DNA from: an uncultured Lachnospiraceae bacterium | GTDB taxonomy: Bacteria > Bacillota > Clostridia > Lachnospirales > Lachnospiraceae | NCBI GenBank assembly: GCA_902770965.1 | Contig: CACXUY010000009.1 | Coordinates: 1-64,000 of the forward strand | Length of the DNA stretch: 64,000 nt | Direction: 5' to 3' | Shown: positions 17,705 to 26,247 of the stretch, piece after piece | Numbering within the stretch: position 1 is the first letter of the stretch | Layout: each line of letters starts with the position of its first letter | The notes under the pieces: model-generated | The model's database searches: none | Seen by the model: the letters and a program-made list of their open reading frames with translations, nothing else | What the model was told of the DNA's origin: nothing | Translations under genes and position numbers: made by a program

Positions 17705-19300
17705 CTAAATCCTACATTCCGTAATCCTGCAGACGTGCTTTTTCTCTCCTGCCTTTGCGTCTTTGTCATATGAGATGCCTACAAGGAGGATAGGGCGTCC
17801 GAGGTTCATCAGTGCATTGGGATAGTTCTTTTTCATTATCTGATCAATCGCCGACTCGGCAGATTTGTTCCATTTTAACTCAATCAGCAGTGCTGGCCAG
17901 TCGGTATCTGGAAGAGGAATATATACCACATCCGCGTAGCCCTCACCGGCCGGCAGCTCTTCAAATTGAAGATAGCGATCGCGGTAGGTATAGTAAGCCA
18001 GCTTGATGACGCTGCGAAGGCTGTCCTCTTTGTTGTAGTGGAGTGCCACAGTCTCCTCTGAATGTATTTTTTCGATCTGCGCAGCTACTGCTTCCTCGTC
18101 CTTCTGAATCGTAGCGGCAAAAAGCCTCTCGCTTTCCGCGATCCTTTTCAGCGTAGCATCATGCTTAACTTCATGTATTGATTTTTGGAACTCCAGTTTT
18201 ATCTCTTCATTGGGGATTCGGGCAGTCTTGCGGACGGAATCATAAGAGAGATACCCAAGGTGGATCAGCAAAGTCAACACGTCGTCTTTGCCCCTGAATG
18301 TTGTCAGATCATTTGCGAATCCTGTTGTATTGACTTTGACCTCCATGCCGCCCACAAGTTCAGCTATTGTCTTTGTAAGACCATTATAGTCTTTGCTGAT
18401 GTAGTCCATGAGACCCTCTGCCGCTGAGGTCTCCGTCCAGTAGGAGTCAAAGTCATCATTCTCGGCCGCCTGCATCACGGAATTCGGATTGTAAACAGAA
18501 CCGACATCTTTGAAGGTATATCCGTCATACCAGCGTTTCATCGTCATGAAGTCAACATTTTTTTCTTTGCATAACTTCTCGACTTCATCCTCTGTAAAAC
18601 CAACGAACTCTCCATATTTGCGAGGTGCCACCATAGAATATTCCTTGAAGTCCGAAATTGCGGACTGCGAACCATCCTTTTTTATCGGAAGAATCCCGGT
18701 CATATACGCAGCTGCTACAGCCTTTGGAGTGAACGTAGTATTCTTGAACCACTCACGGAGGAGGTCGAGATAATTATTCTGAGCGGTTTCATCATCCTTT
18801 GCTTCACGGATCATGGCATCCCATTCATCGATGATAAAGATGAACTTCCTGCCGCCTTCGGCGCACCGGACAAGGAAGTCGCTTAAAGTATCGTTTTCAA
18901 ATGGTGTGAATCCGCTTTCTGACAAATCTTTCCAGATAGCCCTTTTTATCATAGTCGGAACTTCTCTTAAAGAGATTCCGGCCAGACGCGCACCGGATAT
19001 AAAACTCGTGATATCCAGGCATATTACGTGATATTTATTCAGGTGCATCTCATAATCATTGGTGCCGGCGATCTTCTTGTCATCGAACAGCTCATGTGAA
19101 TCACAGGAGCAGTCATAATAGGCCGCGAGCATTTTTGCGGCAAAGGATTTGCCGAAACGTCTGGCTCTGCTTACGCAAGTCAGCTTATTCCTTGTTCCGA
19201 TTGTCTGATTGATAAGTTCTATCAGCATGGTCTTATCAACGTAATCGGAAGCATTGATTTCCGCAAAACCGCTGTTCCCCGGATTGATATAAATACCCAT
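17705..19300 (-). CDS. AAA-ATPase-like protein with C-terminal PD-(D/E)XK domain
   Basis: The 531-residue protein has the AAA-ATPase_like (PF09820-type) N-terminal domain: FAEINASDYVDKTMLI, a modified P-loop ARRFGKS, and FIFIIDEWD as Walker B. A PDDEXK_9-type nuclease-like C-terminus follows, with YADVVYIP then LLIELKWNK (about 465-495). This family is large and multicopy in gut anaerobes, and its function is unknown; nucleic-acid processing or mobile-element roles are suspected. The ATG at 19300 has AAGGG about 10 bases upstream. It is convergent with the TPR gene and has its own long AT-rich upstream region. Full length, with all key motifs present. Confidence 0.85.
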   Translation of the reverse strand: MGIYINPGNSGFAEINASDYVDKTMLIELINQTIGTRNKLTCVSRARRFGKSFAAKMLAAYYDCSCDSHELFDDKKIAGTNDYEMHLNKYHVICLDITSFISGARLAGISLREVPTMIKRAIWKDLSESGFTPFENDTLSDFLVRCAEGGRKFIFIIDEWDAMIREAKDDETAQNNYLDLLREWFKNTTFTPKAVAAAYMTGILPIKKDGSQSAISDFKEYSMVAPRKYGEFVGFTEDEVEKLCKEKNVDFMTMKRWYDGYTFKDVGSVYNPNSVMQAAENDDFDSYWTETSAAEGLMDYISKDYNGLTKTIAELVGGMEVKVNTTGFANDLTTFRGKDDVLTLLIHLGYLSYDSVRKTARIPNEEIKLEFQKSIHEVKHDATLKRIAESERLFAATIQKDEEAVAAQIEKIHSEETVALHYNKEDSLRSVIKLAYYTYRDRYLQFEELPAGEGYADVVYIPLPDTDWPALLIELKWNKSAESAIDQIMKKNYPNALMNLGRPILLVGISYDKDAKAGEKKHVCRITECRI

Positions 19301-19826
19301 AAACGCCGTTCCCTTTCTATATTCAAAGCATCAGATACAAGCAGATGCCATTCACTTGAATAATAAACGAACATTTTCCATAATGTTAAACAAGCGAACC
19401 ATCTCCGCCTGAAAAATAAGCGGATGTCCTCCGCCTGGTTTAATCAAGTATAAACTCTTACACCTGTTTTTACAAGGGAGAGACATCGTGTTCGGCGTAA
19501 TCCGCAGGGCTTTTTATGCGTGGTGGTGCTTGCAACGTAAGCATGTAAGTTTAGACTCAGTTGTCAGGGGTGCGATGCCTATCGGTTTTTTAATGCCGAA
19601 TAGTAAGCATTATTTTTCAGATCCTTTAACCGAAAGATATTGCCTGAGTTGTGCGATTCAGCTAATATAAAAACGATTACACCATATAGAATATAGTATG
19701 CAATATAATTTGTAAAATAATATGTTTGCGATATAATATGCCTTATCGGACAGATATCTGTTCCAGAATATGAGCCAGAAAAAGAATTAAAAGAATTATT
19801 CGAAGCTAAGATGCAGGAGGGCTGTG
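19301..19826. other. AT-rich divergent intergenic region in the accessory block
   Basis: About 526 bases lie between the divergent PD-(D/E)XK and helicase genes. They contain a strong plus-strand promoter (19710-19737) and two similar stretches, GCAATATAATTTG and GCGATATAATATG, about 30 bases apart. Short open frames are present but none has coding character plus a start signal. Confidence 0.55.
19710..19737 (+). promoter_or_regulatory. Promoter of the nuclease-helicase gene
   Basis: TTGTAA at 19710, a 16-base spacer and a perfect TATAAT at 19732-19737 are followed by a leader of about 80 nt. Another TATAAT-like element just upstream (19704-19709) could give a second start site. Confidence 0.6.
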
Positions 19827-21356
19827 ATGAGCGCAGGGGGTCATTTTGAGACAAGGACGATCAATATTTACTCTCTTTCTCGCATTCACGAAGAAATACC
19901 CTTCAATATTGTTGAGAAACACAGTTCGCAGAAGCGTTATATACAGCGGACGAAGGTTCATGAGATAGAATCGCTCCGCCGTTTCGTAGATGCTCTGATT
20001 ACGTCCGGAGTATCGTTGGATGAATGTGAAGGCTTCTTTTATTCTTTCCATATCCCATATATCGGTAAAGAGTTTGACCTCCTCAAGATCACGGACAAGC
20101 ACTGCCTGAATATCGAACTAAAATCCATATCCGTGCCGCAGAGTCAGATATTAGAGCAGCTGATCAAAAACCGCTACTATCTGTCTCATCTGGAAAGGAA
20201 GCTTGCCCTGTACACTGTCGTGACGGATTCCATGTCGTGTTATAAGCTATCCTTGAATGATGAGCTTGTTGAAGTGGAATTGGCTGAGCTGGTTTCTGTG
20301 ATTAAGCAATTCAAGTCTAGATATAGTGAAAATATTGACAGCTTGTTCAGGGTATCGGCCTATCTGGTTTCGCCGCTGAACACTCCTTTCAGATTTATTC
20401 AGGGGCAGTATTTTCTGACTCAGGCGCAGGAGCAGGTCAAAAAAAGCGTGCTCATCGGTGTTGACAGGGCTTTTTCGGGTGCCTTTTTTCATATCACAGG
20501 GAAGCCTGGCACGGGAAAAACCCTGCTTCTCTATGATATTGCGAAAACGCTTTCGAAAAATGGGAAAACGGTTCTTATCCATTGCGGGAGCTTGACGCGC
20601 GGTCAATATATTATTCGTTCAAAAATACACAACCTGGATATCATTCCCGCAAAGCAGCTGAAAGAGAGGGATTTTTCTCTTTCTGATTATGCGTATATAC
20701 TGGTTGACGAATCACAGCGTATTTTCGTGAAGCAGTTCAATGCCATCTGTAATTCAGTAAATAATAATGATCAGATATGCATTTTCTCCTCAGATCCGGA
20801 ACAGGTCTTCTCAAAAACAGAAATAAGAAATGACATAGTATCCAAGATTGCAGCCCTGTCTCTTGCGGGTGACTATACGCTTTCAGAAAGAATCCGGACA
20901 AATCGTGACATCCAGTCCTTCATAATGTGCATGAAGGATTTGAATCACATACCGAAAGAACCGATGGATTATTCCAGTGTCGACCTTAATTACGCTAACA
21001 CGACGGGGGAGGCACAATCCTTGGTGGAGTATTATCGGCGGAGGGGCTATGTATTTATCAATTACTCAAAACCATATTACAAGCCAAGTCCGTTCGCCGA
21101 ATTTTCTGAGGATTTCGACACTTATAAGGTGATTGGGCAGGAGTATGATAAGGTGGTCATGCTTCTGGATAGCTCGTTTTATTATGACGATGACGGCAAG
21201 CTGCAAGGAATCACGCATTCATCTACGGGGTATCTGTACCCGAATCTCTTTTATCAGGGTGTTACCAGGGTGCGTGAAAGGCTTGCCCTGATTGTTGTAA
21301 ATGCGCCTGACCTGTTCGCCAAGGTGGTTTCCATCGTAAGCCCGGTTGAAGAATAA
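19827..21356 (+). CDS. PD-(D/E)XK nuclease-like domain fused to SF1 helicase (DUF2075)
   Basis: The 509-residue protein combines two parts. Residues about 40-130 carry a nuclease-like core: EFDLL (Asp 84) followed by IELKS (Glu 97, Lys 99), which fits D-x(n)-E-x-K. Residues about 215-509 are a superfamily-1 helicase core of the DUF2075/Schlafen-like type: Walker A GKPGTGKT (225-232), Walker B LVDESQR (Asp 294), SERIRTN, GQEYDKVVMLLD and a C-terminal YQGVTRVRERL arginine motif. DNA or RNA unwinding with cleavage is the expected chemistry. Proteins of this shape occur in defence islands, but no specific system can be named. AGGAGG is 6 bases before the ATG at 19827 (GTG at 19824 is possible). 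It has its own promoter and terminator, so it is a single-gene unit. Confidence 0.82.
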   Translation: MSAGGHFETRTINIYSLSRIHEEIPFNIVEKHSSQKRYIQRTKVHEIESLRRFVDALITSGVSLDECEGFFYSFHIPYIGKEFDLLKITDKHCLNIELKSISVPQSQILEQLIKNRYYLSHLERKLALYTVVTDSMSCYKLSLNDELVEVELAELVSVIKQFKSRYSENIDSLFRVSAYLVSPLNTPFRFIQGQYFLTQAQEQVKKSVLIGVDRAFSGAFFHITGKPGTGKTLLLYDIAKTLSKNGKTVLIHCGSLTRGQYIIRSKIHNLDIIPAKQLKERDFSLSDYAYILVDESQRIFVKQFNAICNSVNNNDQICIFSSDPEQVFSKTEIRNDIVSKIAALSLAGDYTLSERIRTNRDIQSFIMCMKDLNHIPKEPMDYSSVDLNYANTTGEAQSLVEYYRRRGYVFINYSKPYYKPSPFAEFSEDFDTYKVIGQEYDKVVMLLDSSFYYDDDGKLQGITHSSTGYLYPNLFYQGVTRVRERLALIVVNAPDLFAKVVSIVSPVEE

Positions 21357-21469
21357 ACAGGATTGTATGATAAATCGAGCAGGGGAGATGAAATCGAACC
21401 CTGTTCGCCGAGCGGCCCATGCCCAGCGAAGCCGGGATAATTCCTTGTATGGGCCTGTGCATAATTATA

Positions 21470-21500
21470 AAAAGAGCGACTCTAAGTGAATCGCTCTTTT
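21470..21500. terminator. Bidirectional terminator after the helicase gene
   Basis: AAAAGAGCGA pairs perfectly with TCGCTCTTTT around an 11-base loop. The flanking A- and T-tracts suit both the helicase gene and the convergent kinase gene. Confidence 0.8.
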
Positions 21501-21586
21501 AACTACAGCATACTAATGTTAATATTTCATTTGCAACATAAAGCTAATATTTCATCTGCAGCATAACGTTATTGTCTTTGCTTATT

Positions 21587-22414
21587 TCATTTCATGGAAA
21601 TGAGCTGCGGTATGGTCGCCTCGAAATCCACCCCGTACCAAGGCTTCTTGGGATTCTTCAAGGTCTCATCGATCGTTATCGCGGTGTACTCCGCCGCGAT
21701 ACGCATGGCTTCCTGCCAGCATTTGCCTCTGAGAAGCTCGCCCACGCAGGTGCTCGAAAAGAGGTCGCCTGTGCCGTGATAAGCGGCGTCGATCCTCTTT
21801 CTTTGATAAGTGAAATATCTGTCGGCGGTGCTGTCATAGCCCATGACCCCGGTCATGCCTGACTCGCGGCATACGCCGGTAAGGACGCTCACCTTTGCCC
21901 CAAGGTCGTTCAGCCGGGACAGCATCTCTTTGATATAATCCTCATCGTATTCTTCCCGGTACTCCATGCCGGTCATAAGGGCGGCCTCGGTGATATTCGG
22001 GACGATGATGTCGGCGATGCCGCACAGAGTCTTGTTCCTCTCAACGTAATTCATGTCAAAAGCGGGATAGAGCTTACCGTTGTCAGCCATGACCGGGTCG
22101 ATAAAAACAAGCGTCTCAGGGGTGCGGAAGGTGTTGATGATATCCTTGACCTGTTCTATCTGTTCTGCAGTGCCAAGGTAACCGGTATATATGGCATCGA
22201 AAGTCACGCCTTCATCCTTCCAGTGTCGGGTTATGGGCTCGATCTGGTCAGAAAGATCCTTGCAGGTGAAGTTCTTGAACATAGTATGCGTGGAAAGCAC
22301 TGCGGTAGGCAGGATGACAGTTTCGCTGCCCAATGCAGATATGACAGGAAGAGCGATAGTGATGGAACATTTTCCAAGGCATGAAATATCCTGAATAGTC
22401 AGCACTCTTTTCAT
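21587..22414 (-). CDS. pdxY: Pyridoxal/pyridoxamine kinase (PdxK/PdxY family)
   Basis: The 275-residue ribokinase-fold enzyme phosphorylates vitamin B6 vitamers with ATP for pyridoxal-5'-phosphate salvage. Evidence is the N-terminal ISCLGKCS loop, a Val/Thr-rich second strand (ILPTAVLSTHT), DPVMADNGKLY and the C-terminal GTGDLFSS anion-hole/catalytic Asp motif. Length is normal for the family. GAGGTGA lies just before the ATG. It is a single gene between the accessory block and the liv operon. The choice between pyridoxine- and pyridoxamine/pyridoxal-preferring enzyme cannot be made from sequence alone. Confidence 0.9.
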   Translation of the reverse strand: MKRVLTIQDISCLGKCSITIALPVISALGSETVILPTAVLSTHTMFKNFTCKDLSDQIEPITRHWKDEGVTFDAIYTGYLGTAEQIEQVKDIINTFRTPETLVFIDPVMADNGKLYPAFDMNYVERNKTLCGIADIIVPNITEAALMTGMEYREEYDEDYIKEMLSRLNDLGAKVSVLTGVCRESGMTGVMGYDSTADRYFTYQRKRIDAAYHGTGDLFSSTCVGELLRGKCWQEAMRIAAEYTAITIDETLKNPKKPWYGVDFEATIPQLISMK

Positions 22415-22793
22415 AATCTCACCTCATCTTTACAGGCTTATAAATTAGCATTTCGTTACTATTTCACGTATACTACCCCAAAAACCAATCTTCGTCAATC
22501 ATATATTTATGATTAATGTGTGAAAAAACAGGCTGATTCTATGCTTTAAAATTAATAATGGACTTTTTATGACGTTCTGTATCGTAATGAATGGTATCTT
22601 AATGGGAGACGAGTTTCAAACGATTATAATGATAGGAAATGACATGCAGCTGGTGATAAATGGTGATGACGTTTTTCGAGATATATCGCGGAGGGTGACG
22701 GCGGAGAACGGATGAATTAAAATTTAAAGTTGAAATCTCTTGAAAAAAACAGTATTATAAAGGATGATTTTCTTTTATCTATAAGGAGGAATT
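22415..22793. other. Divergent intergenic region upstream of livJ
   Basis: This 379-base AT-rich stretch holds the livJ promoter (22730-22758). One short open frame (22602-22715, 37 codons) lacks a Shine-Dalgarno and is not called. No Leu-rich leader peptide, T-box or riboswitch fold was recognised. Confidence 0.6.
22730..22758 (+). promoter_or_regulatory. Promoter of the liv operon
   Basis: TTGAAA at 22730-22735 and TATTAT at 22753-22758 are separated by 17 bases. They lie about 35 bases before livJ, giving a short leader of roughly 28 nt. Confidence 0.65.
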
Positions 22794-24080
22794 ATGAAAA
22801 AGACAAAATCAATCACCAGGTTTTTCGCAATTGTCATGTCCGCATGTATGATGATGGGCATGGCGGCTTGCAGCAGCTCCGATTCTTCATCAGGAACCGG
22901 AAGCAACACGTCTGAGACAAAGGCAGAGGTTGTTCAGGGCGAAAAAGAAGATGGAACCGCTGACAAGGATACTTCTTCTGACAGCGCAGCTCTTACTATC
23001 AAGATCGGAGGCTCCGGTCCTCTCACCGGCGGAGCAGCCGTATACGGCAACGCTGTTAAGGACGCGGCCCAGATCGCTGTCGATGAGATCAATGACAAGG
23101 GCGGAGTCCAGTTCGATCTGAAATTTGAGGATGACGCTCATGACCCTGAGAAGGCTGTCACCGCTTACGGTTCACTTAAGGACTGGGGCATGCAGGTTTC
23201 CCTTGCGACAGTCACTTCGGCTCCCGGAGCCGCTGTCTCCGCAAACTATCAGGAGGATAAGATCTTTGCCATCACTCCTTCAGGCTCATCTCTTGCTGTT
23301 ATCTATGAAGATCCTACCAATGAGTCTGATCCCTACGGCAACGTTTTCCAGATGTGCTTTACTGATCCCAACCAGGGAGTAGCAAGCGCCGACTATCTCG
23401 CGGAGCATACTGATCTTGGAACCAAGATCGCTATCATCTATAAGAACGACGACAACTATTCCACTGGCGTTTATGAGAAGTTCAAGGACGAAGCCGCGGA
23501 GAAGTCTCTTGAGGTTGTTTATGAAGGAACCTTCGACGCTTCCAACCAGTCCGATTTCTCAGTCCAGCTTGGCAAGGCTCAGGCGGCAGGCGCTGATCTG
23601 CTCTTCCTGCCTATATACTACGAGCCCGCTTCCATGATCCTCACTCAGGCCAACCAGATGGGATATGCCCCTACTGTGTTCGGTATTGACGGCATGGACG
23701 GCATCCTCACCCTTGAAGGCTTCGATACCTCTCTGGCTGAGGGCGTGTATCTTCTTACTCCTTTCTCGGCTGACGCGGAAGATGAGCTTACCAAGAGCTT
23801 TGTTGAGAGCTACAAGGCAAAGACAGGCGACATCCCTAACCAGTTCGCGGCAGATGCTTATGACTGTGTCTATGCTCTCGCGCAGGCCATCGAGGCTGCT
23901 GGCATTACCAGCGATATGAGCGAGGCTGATATCTGTGAAGCACTTGTCAAGCAGTTCACCTCAATGACCTTCAATGGCCTCACCGGCACTGACGTCACCT
24001 GGAACGAGAACGGCGAAGTCAGCAAGTCTCCCAAAGCCGTCATCATCCAGAACGGCGAGTATGTCGGAGTAGAGGAGTAA
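22794..24080 (+). CDS. livJ: Branched-chain amino acid ABC transporter substrate-binding lipoprotein
   Basis: The 428-residue lipoprotein has a signal peptide ending in the lipobox MAAC (Cys about 26), a Ser/Thr/Glu-rich tether to about residue 62, then the type-I periplasmic-binding fold of the Leu/Ile/Val family (IGGSGPLTGGAAVYG, AAQIAVDEIND). The liv family captures branched-chain amino acids or related compounds outside the membrane. It is the first gene of livJHMGF; AGGAGG gives strong initiation. A 207-base gap with two hairpins separates it from livH and may allow higher expression of the binding protein. Confidence 0.93.
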   Translation: MKKTKSITRFFAIVMSACMMMGMAACSSSDSSSGTGSNTSETKAEVVQGEKEDGTADKDTSSDSAALTIKIGGSGPLTGGAAVYGNAVKDAAQIAVDEINDKGGVQFDLKFEDDAHDPEKAVTAYGSLKDWGMQVSLATVTSAPGAAVSANYQEDKIFAITPSGSSLAVIYEDPTNESDPYGNVFQMCFTDPNQGVASADYLAEHTDLGTKIAIIYKNDDNYSTGVYEKFKDEAAEKSLEVVYEGTFDASNQSDFSVQLGKAQAAGADLLFLPIYYEPASMILTQANQMGYAPTVFGIDGMDGILTLEGFDTSLAEGVYLLTPFSADAEDELTKSFVESYKAKTGDIPNQFAADAYDCVYALAQAIEAAGITSDMSEADICEALVKQFTSMTFNGLTGTDVTWNENGEVSKSPKAVIIQNGEYVGVEE

Positions 24081-24099
24081 ACGTTTTAAAACATGTAAT

Positions 24100-24154
24100 T
24101 ATTCAGCACCCACAGCGAGGGATGCGCAGCATTCCGGGTCTGTGGTGCTGAATA
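24100..24154 (+). repeat. Dispersed palindromic repeat, family A, copy 1
   Basis: TATTCAGCACC(C)ACAG and CTGTGGTGCTGAATA form a 15-bp stem with one bulge around a core reading CGAGGGATGCGCAGCATTC. It begins 20 bases after the livJ stop. The core recurs almost unchanged at 41383-41410 and inverted near 62035-62060. Confidence 0.75.
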
Positions 24155-24177
24155 GTTCTATAACATAACAATATTGT

Positions 24178-24211
24178 GACAGAGGCACTGGTGAGTACCG
24201 GTGCTTCTGTC
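24178..24211 (+). other. Second hairpin in the livJ-livH gap
   Basis: GACAGAGGCACTGGT pairs with ACCGGTGCTTCTGTC over 15 positions (two wobbles) around GAGT. No T-run follows. With the upstream repeat it could stabilise the livJ message or partly stop transcription into livH. Confidence 0.55.
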
Positions 24212-24287
24212 GCGGCAATTAACCGAAGCGCGTCTGTGACGATAGGGCATGGTCTTGTTTCGGACAGTAACAAAAGGGGTTTTTAGG

Positions 24288-25163
24288 ATGGGTTTTCTGT
24301 CTTACTTAATAAGCGGTCTTGGTCTTGGGAGCGTTTACGCGATCATCGCGTTGGGCTATACCATGGTCTATGGTATCGCCAAGATGTTGAATTTCGCGCA
24401 CGGCGACGTGATCATGATAGGCGCTTATGTATCGTTCTTCGCGCTTAACAGCTTCGGCCTGTCTTTGCCAGTCACGATTTTGCTCGCAGTCACGGTCTGT
24501 ACCGCGCTTGGAATCGTCATTGAGAAGCTTGCCTACAAGCCTCTCAGGCAGGCATCAAGCCTGGCGGTACTTATCACTGCCATCGGCGTGAGCTATTTTC
24601 TCCAGAACGGGGCACAGCTGCTCTGGTCTTCATCGACCAAGGTTTTCCCGTCAGTCTTTGGCAACGGGTCGATCACTATCGGCTCTCTTTCCGTGTCCAT
24701 CCTGACCATCATCACCATCATGACCTGCATAGTAGTTATGGTGGCGTTGACTCTTTTCATCAACAAGACAAAAACCGGAAGAGCCATGAGGGCGTGTTCT
24801 GAGGACAAGGGTGCCTCCACGCTGATGGGTATCAATGTCAACTCGATCATATCCATCACATTTGCCATCGGCTCAGGGCTTGCCGCCATCGCCTCACTGC
24901 TTCTTTGCGCGGCTTATCCATCTGTTTTTCCTACCCTTGGTTCGATGCCGGGCATCAAGGCCTTCACGGCGGCTGTCTTCGGAGGTATCGGTTCCATACC
25001 CGGGGCCTTTCTCGGAGGACTTTTGCTGGGCATCATAGAGATCTTCGCCAAAGCCTATATTTCCACGCAGCTCTCGGATGCCATTGTTTTTGCCGTCCTT
25101 ATCGTTGTTTTGCTTATCAAGCCTACCGGGCTTCTTGGGGCAAAGCAGAACGAGAAGGTGTAG
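24288..25163 (+). CDS. livH: Branched-chain amino acid ABC transporter permease LivH
   Basis: The 291-residue integral membrane protein has 7-8 hydrophobic segments and the LivH signatures GLGSVYAIIALGYTMVYG at the N-terminus, LNFAHGD, and MPGIKAFTAAVFGGIGSIPGA in the cytoplasmic coupling region. It pairs with LivM to form the transport channel. The ATG at 24288 is chosen: AAAAGGGG lies about 8 bases upstream and the protein then starts exactly where LivH proteins do; the upstream frame to 24249 adds 13 atypical residues. Confidence 0.92.
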   Translation: MGFLSYLISGLGLGSVYAIIALGYTMVYGIAKMLNFAHGDVIMIGAYVSFFALNSFGLSLPVTILLAVTVCTALGIVIEKLAYKPLRQASSLAVLITAIGVSYFLQNGAQLLWSSSTKVFPSVFGNGSITIGSLSVSILTIITIMTCIVVMVALTLFINKTKTGRAMRACSEDKGASTLMGINVNSIISITFAIGSGLAAIASLLLCAAYPSVFPTLGSMPGIKAFTAAVFGGIGSIPGAFLGGLLLGIIEIFAKAYISTQLSDAIVFAVLIVVLLIKPTGLLGAKQNEKV

Positions 25164-25173
25164 GAGGAGAGCC

Positions 25174-26244
25174 ATGGAGAAGAAGAAAAATATCTTTGCC
25201 GCTCTTTTCGGAGAAGGGGTCAGAAACAGGACCTTTTCCTTCATAATAGTTATAGCGGCATATATCATACTTGAATCCATGCGGCGTTCAGGCAGCCTTT
25301 CGAGCCTGTTTACGGGGCTTCTCGTCCCCATATGCTGTTACGTCATAGCTGCGATAGGACTCAATCTGAATGTGGGAATATCAGGCGAACTCAATCTTGG
25401 ACAGGCAGGCTTTATGAGCATCGGCGCTTTTACCGGCATAAGCGTGTCCGGCTGCCTCGCATCGTCTCTCACCAATCCCACGTTAAGGCTTATAGTATCT
25501 ATATTGGTCGCCATGCTCGTGGCGGTGATCTTTGGCCTCATAATCGGTGTTCCCGTGCTTAAGCTTCAGGGCGATTATCTTGCGATAGTCACTCTGGCAT
25601 TCGGACAGATCATCATGAGCCTTGTCACAAATATGTATCTGGGCTTTGATGAGAACGGCTTCCAGTTCAGTTTCGTTGAGAACAGGACGAAGCTGGCAAA
25701 GGGCGGCAAGATGCTGTTGTCAGGTCCCATGGGAGCCAATGGCACGGACAGGATATCAACCTTCACGGTCGGAGCAGTCATGATCGTGCTGGCTCTTTTA
25801 GTGGTCTACAACATCATGTACAGCAAGAGCGGAAGAGCCATCATGGCCGCCCGTGACAACCGGATCGCGGCGGAGTCCGTCGGGATCAATATCGCCCGCA
25901 CAAAGATGCTCGCCTTCGTCATCTCGGCTGCCATGGCAGGAGCTGCCGGAGCCCTCTATGGACTGAATTATAAGACCCTCGTTCCCGCGAAGTTTGATTT
26001 CAATACATCCATTTTGATCCTTGTCTTCGTGGTACTCGGCGGTCTTGGAAATATGACAGGGACTATAATCGCTACGGTCGTGCTCGTGCTGCTGCCGGAG
26101 CTGCTGCGCCCGATAGCGGATTATCGCATGCTGACATACGCGATCATTCTAATCCTTACGATGATCATCACGAACAATCCTGTCGTCAGGAAGTTTTTCG
26201 GCGGTCTTAAGCTGCGCCGCGATACTGCAGGAAGGGAGGCATGA
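25174..26244 (+). CDS. livM: Branched-chain amino acid ABC transporter permease LivM
   Basis: The 356-residue polytopic membrane protein has the LivM motifs AIGLNLNVGISGELNLGQAG, LAIVTLAFGQI and VVLGGLGNMTGT. It forms the second half of the channel. The ATG at 25174 follows AGGAGG by 6 bases and lies 10 bases after the livH stop. The frame remains open further upstream inside livH, but that part is not LivM-like. Confidence 0.92.
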   Translation: MEKKKNIFAALFGEGVRNRTFSFIIVIAAYIILESMRRSGSLSSLFTGLLVPICCYVIAAIGLNLNVGISGELNLGQAGFMSIGAFTGISVSGCLASSLTNPTLRLIVSILVAMLVAVIFGLIIGVPVLKLQGDYLAIVTLAFGQIIMSLVTNMYLGFDENGFQFSFVENRTKLAKGGKMLLSGPMGANGTDRISTFTVGAVMIVLALLVVYNIMYSKSGRAIMAARDNRIAAESVGINIARTKMLAFVISAAMAGAAGALYGLNYKTLVPAKFDFNTSILILVFVVLGGLGNMTGTIIATVVLVLLPELLRPIADYRMLTYAIILILTMIITNNPVVRKFFGGLKLRRDTAGREA

Positions 26245-26247
26245 TCT

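Noticed and set aside
19488..19670. 60-codon ORF with GTG start behind AAGGGAG
   Set aside because: Cys/Trp-rich translation with no family resemblance; it lies in an AT-rich spacer. A small protein is possible but unsupported.
19721..19850. Open frame with a Glu/Lys-rich tail overlapping the start of the helicase gene
   Set aside because: It has no start codon before its last residues and contains the likely TATAAT of the helicase promoter; at most a gene remnant.
13677..21356. Transposon or prophage explaining the accessory block
   Set aside because: No transposase, integrase, phage structural gene, terminal inverted repeat or target duplication could be found at the block edges.
21361..21465. 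tRNA-like TTCGA loop and a GGCCCAT/ATGGGCC pairing after the helicase gene
   Set aside because: The flanking bases do not form T-arm or acceptor stems, and no anticodon arm is present; its likeness to repeat family A is too weak.
22602..22715. 37-codon ORF upstream of livJ
   Set aside because: No Shine-Dalgarno, no Leu/Ile/Val-rich attenuator content and no recognisable motif.
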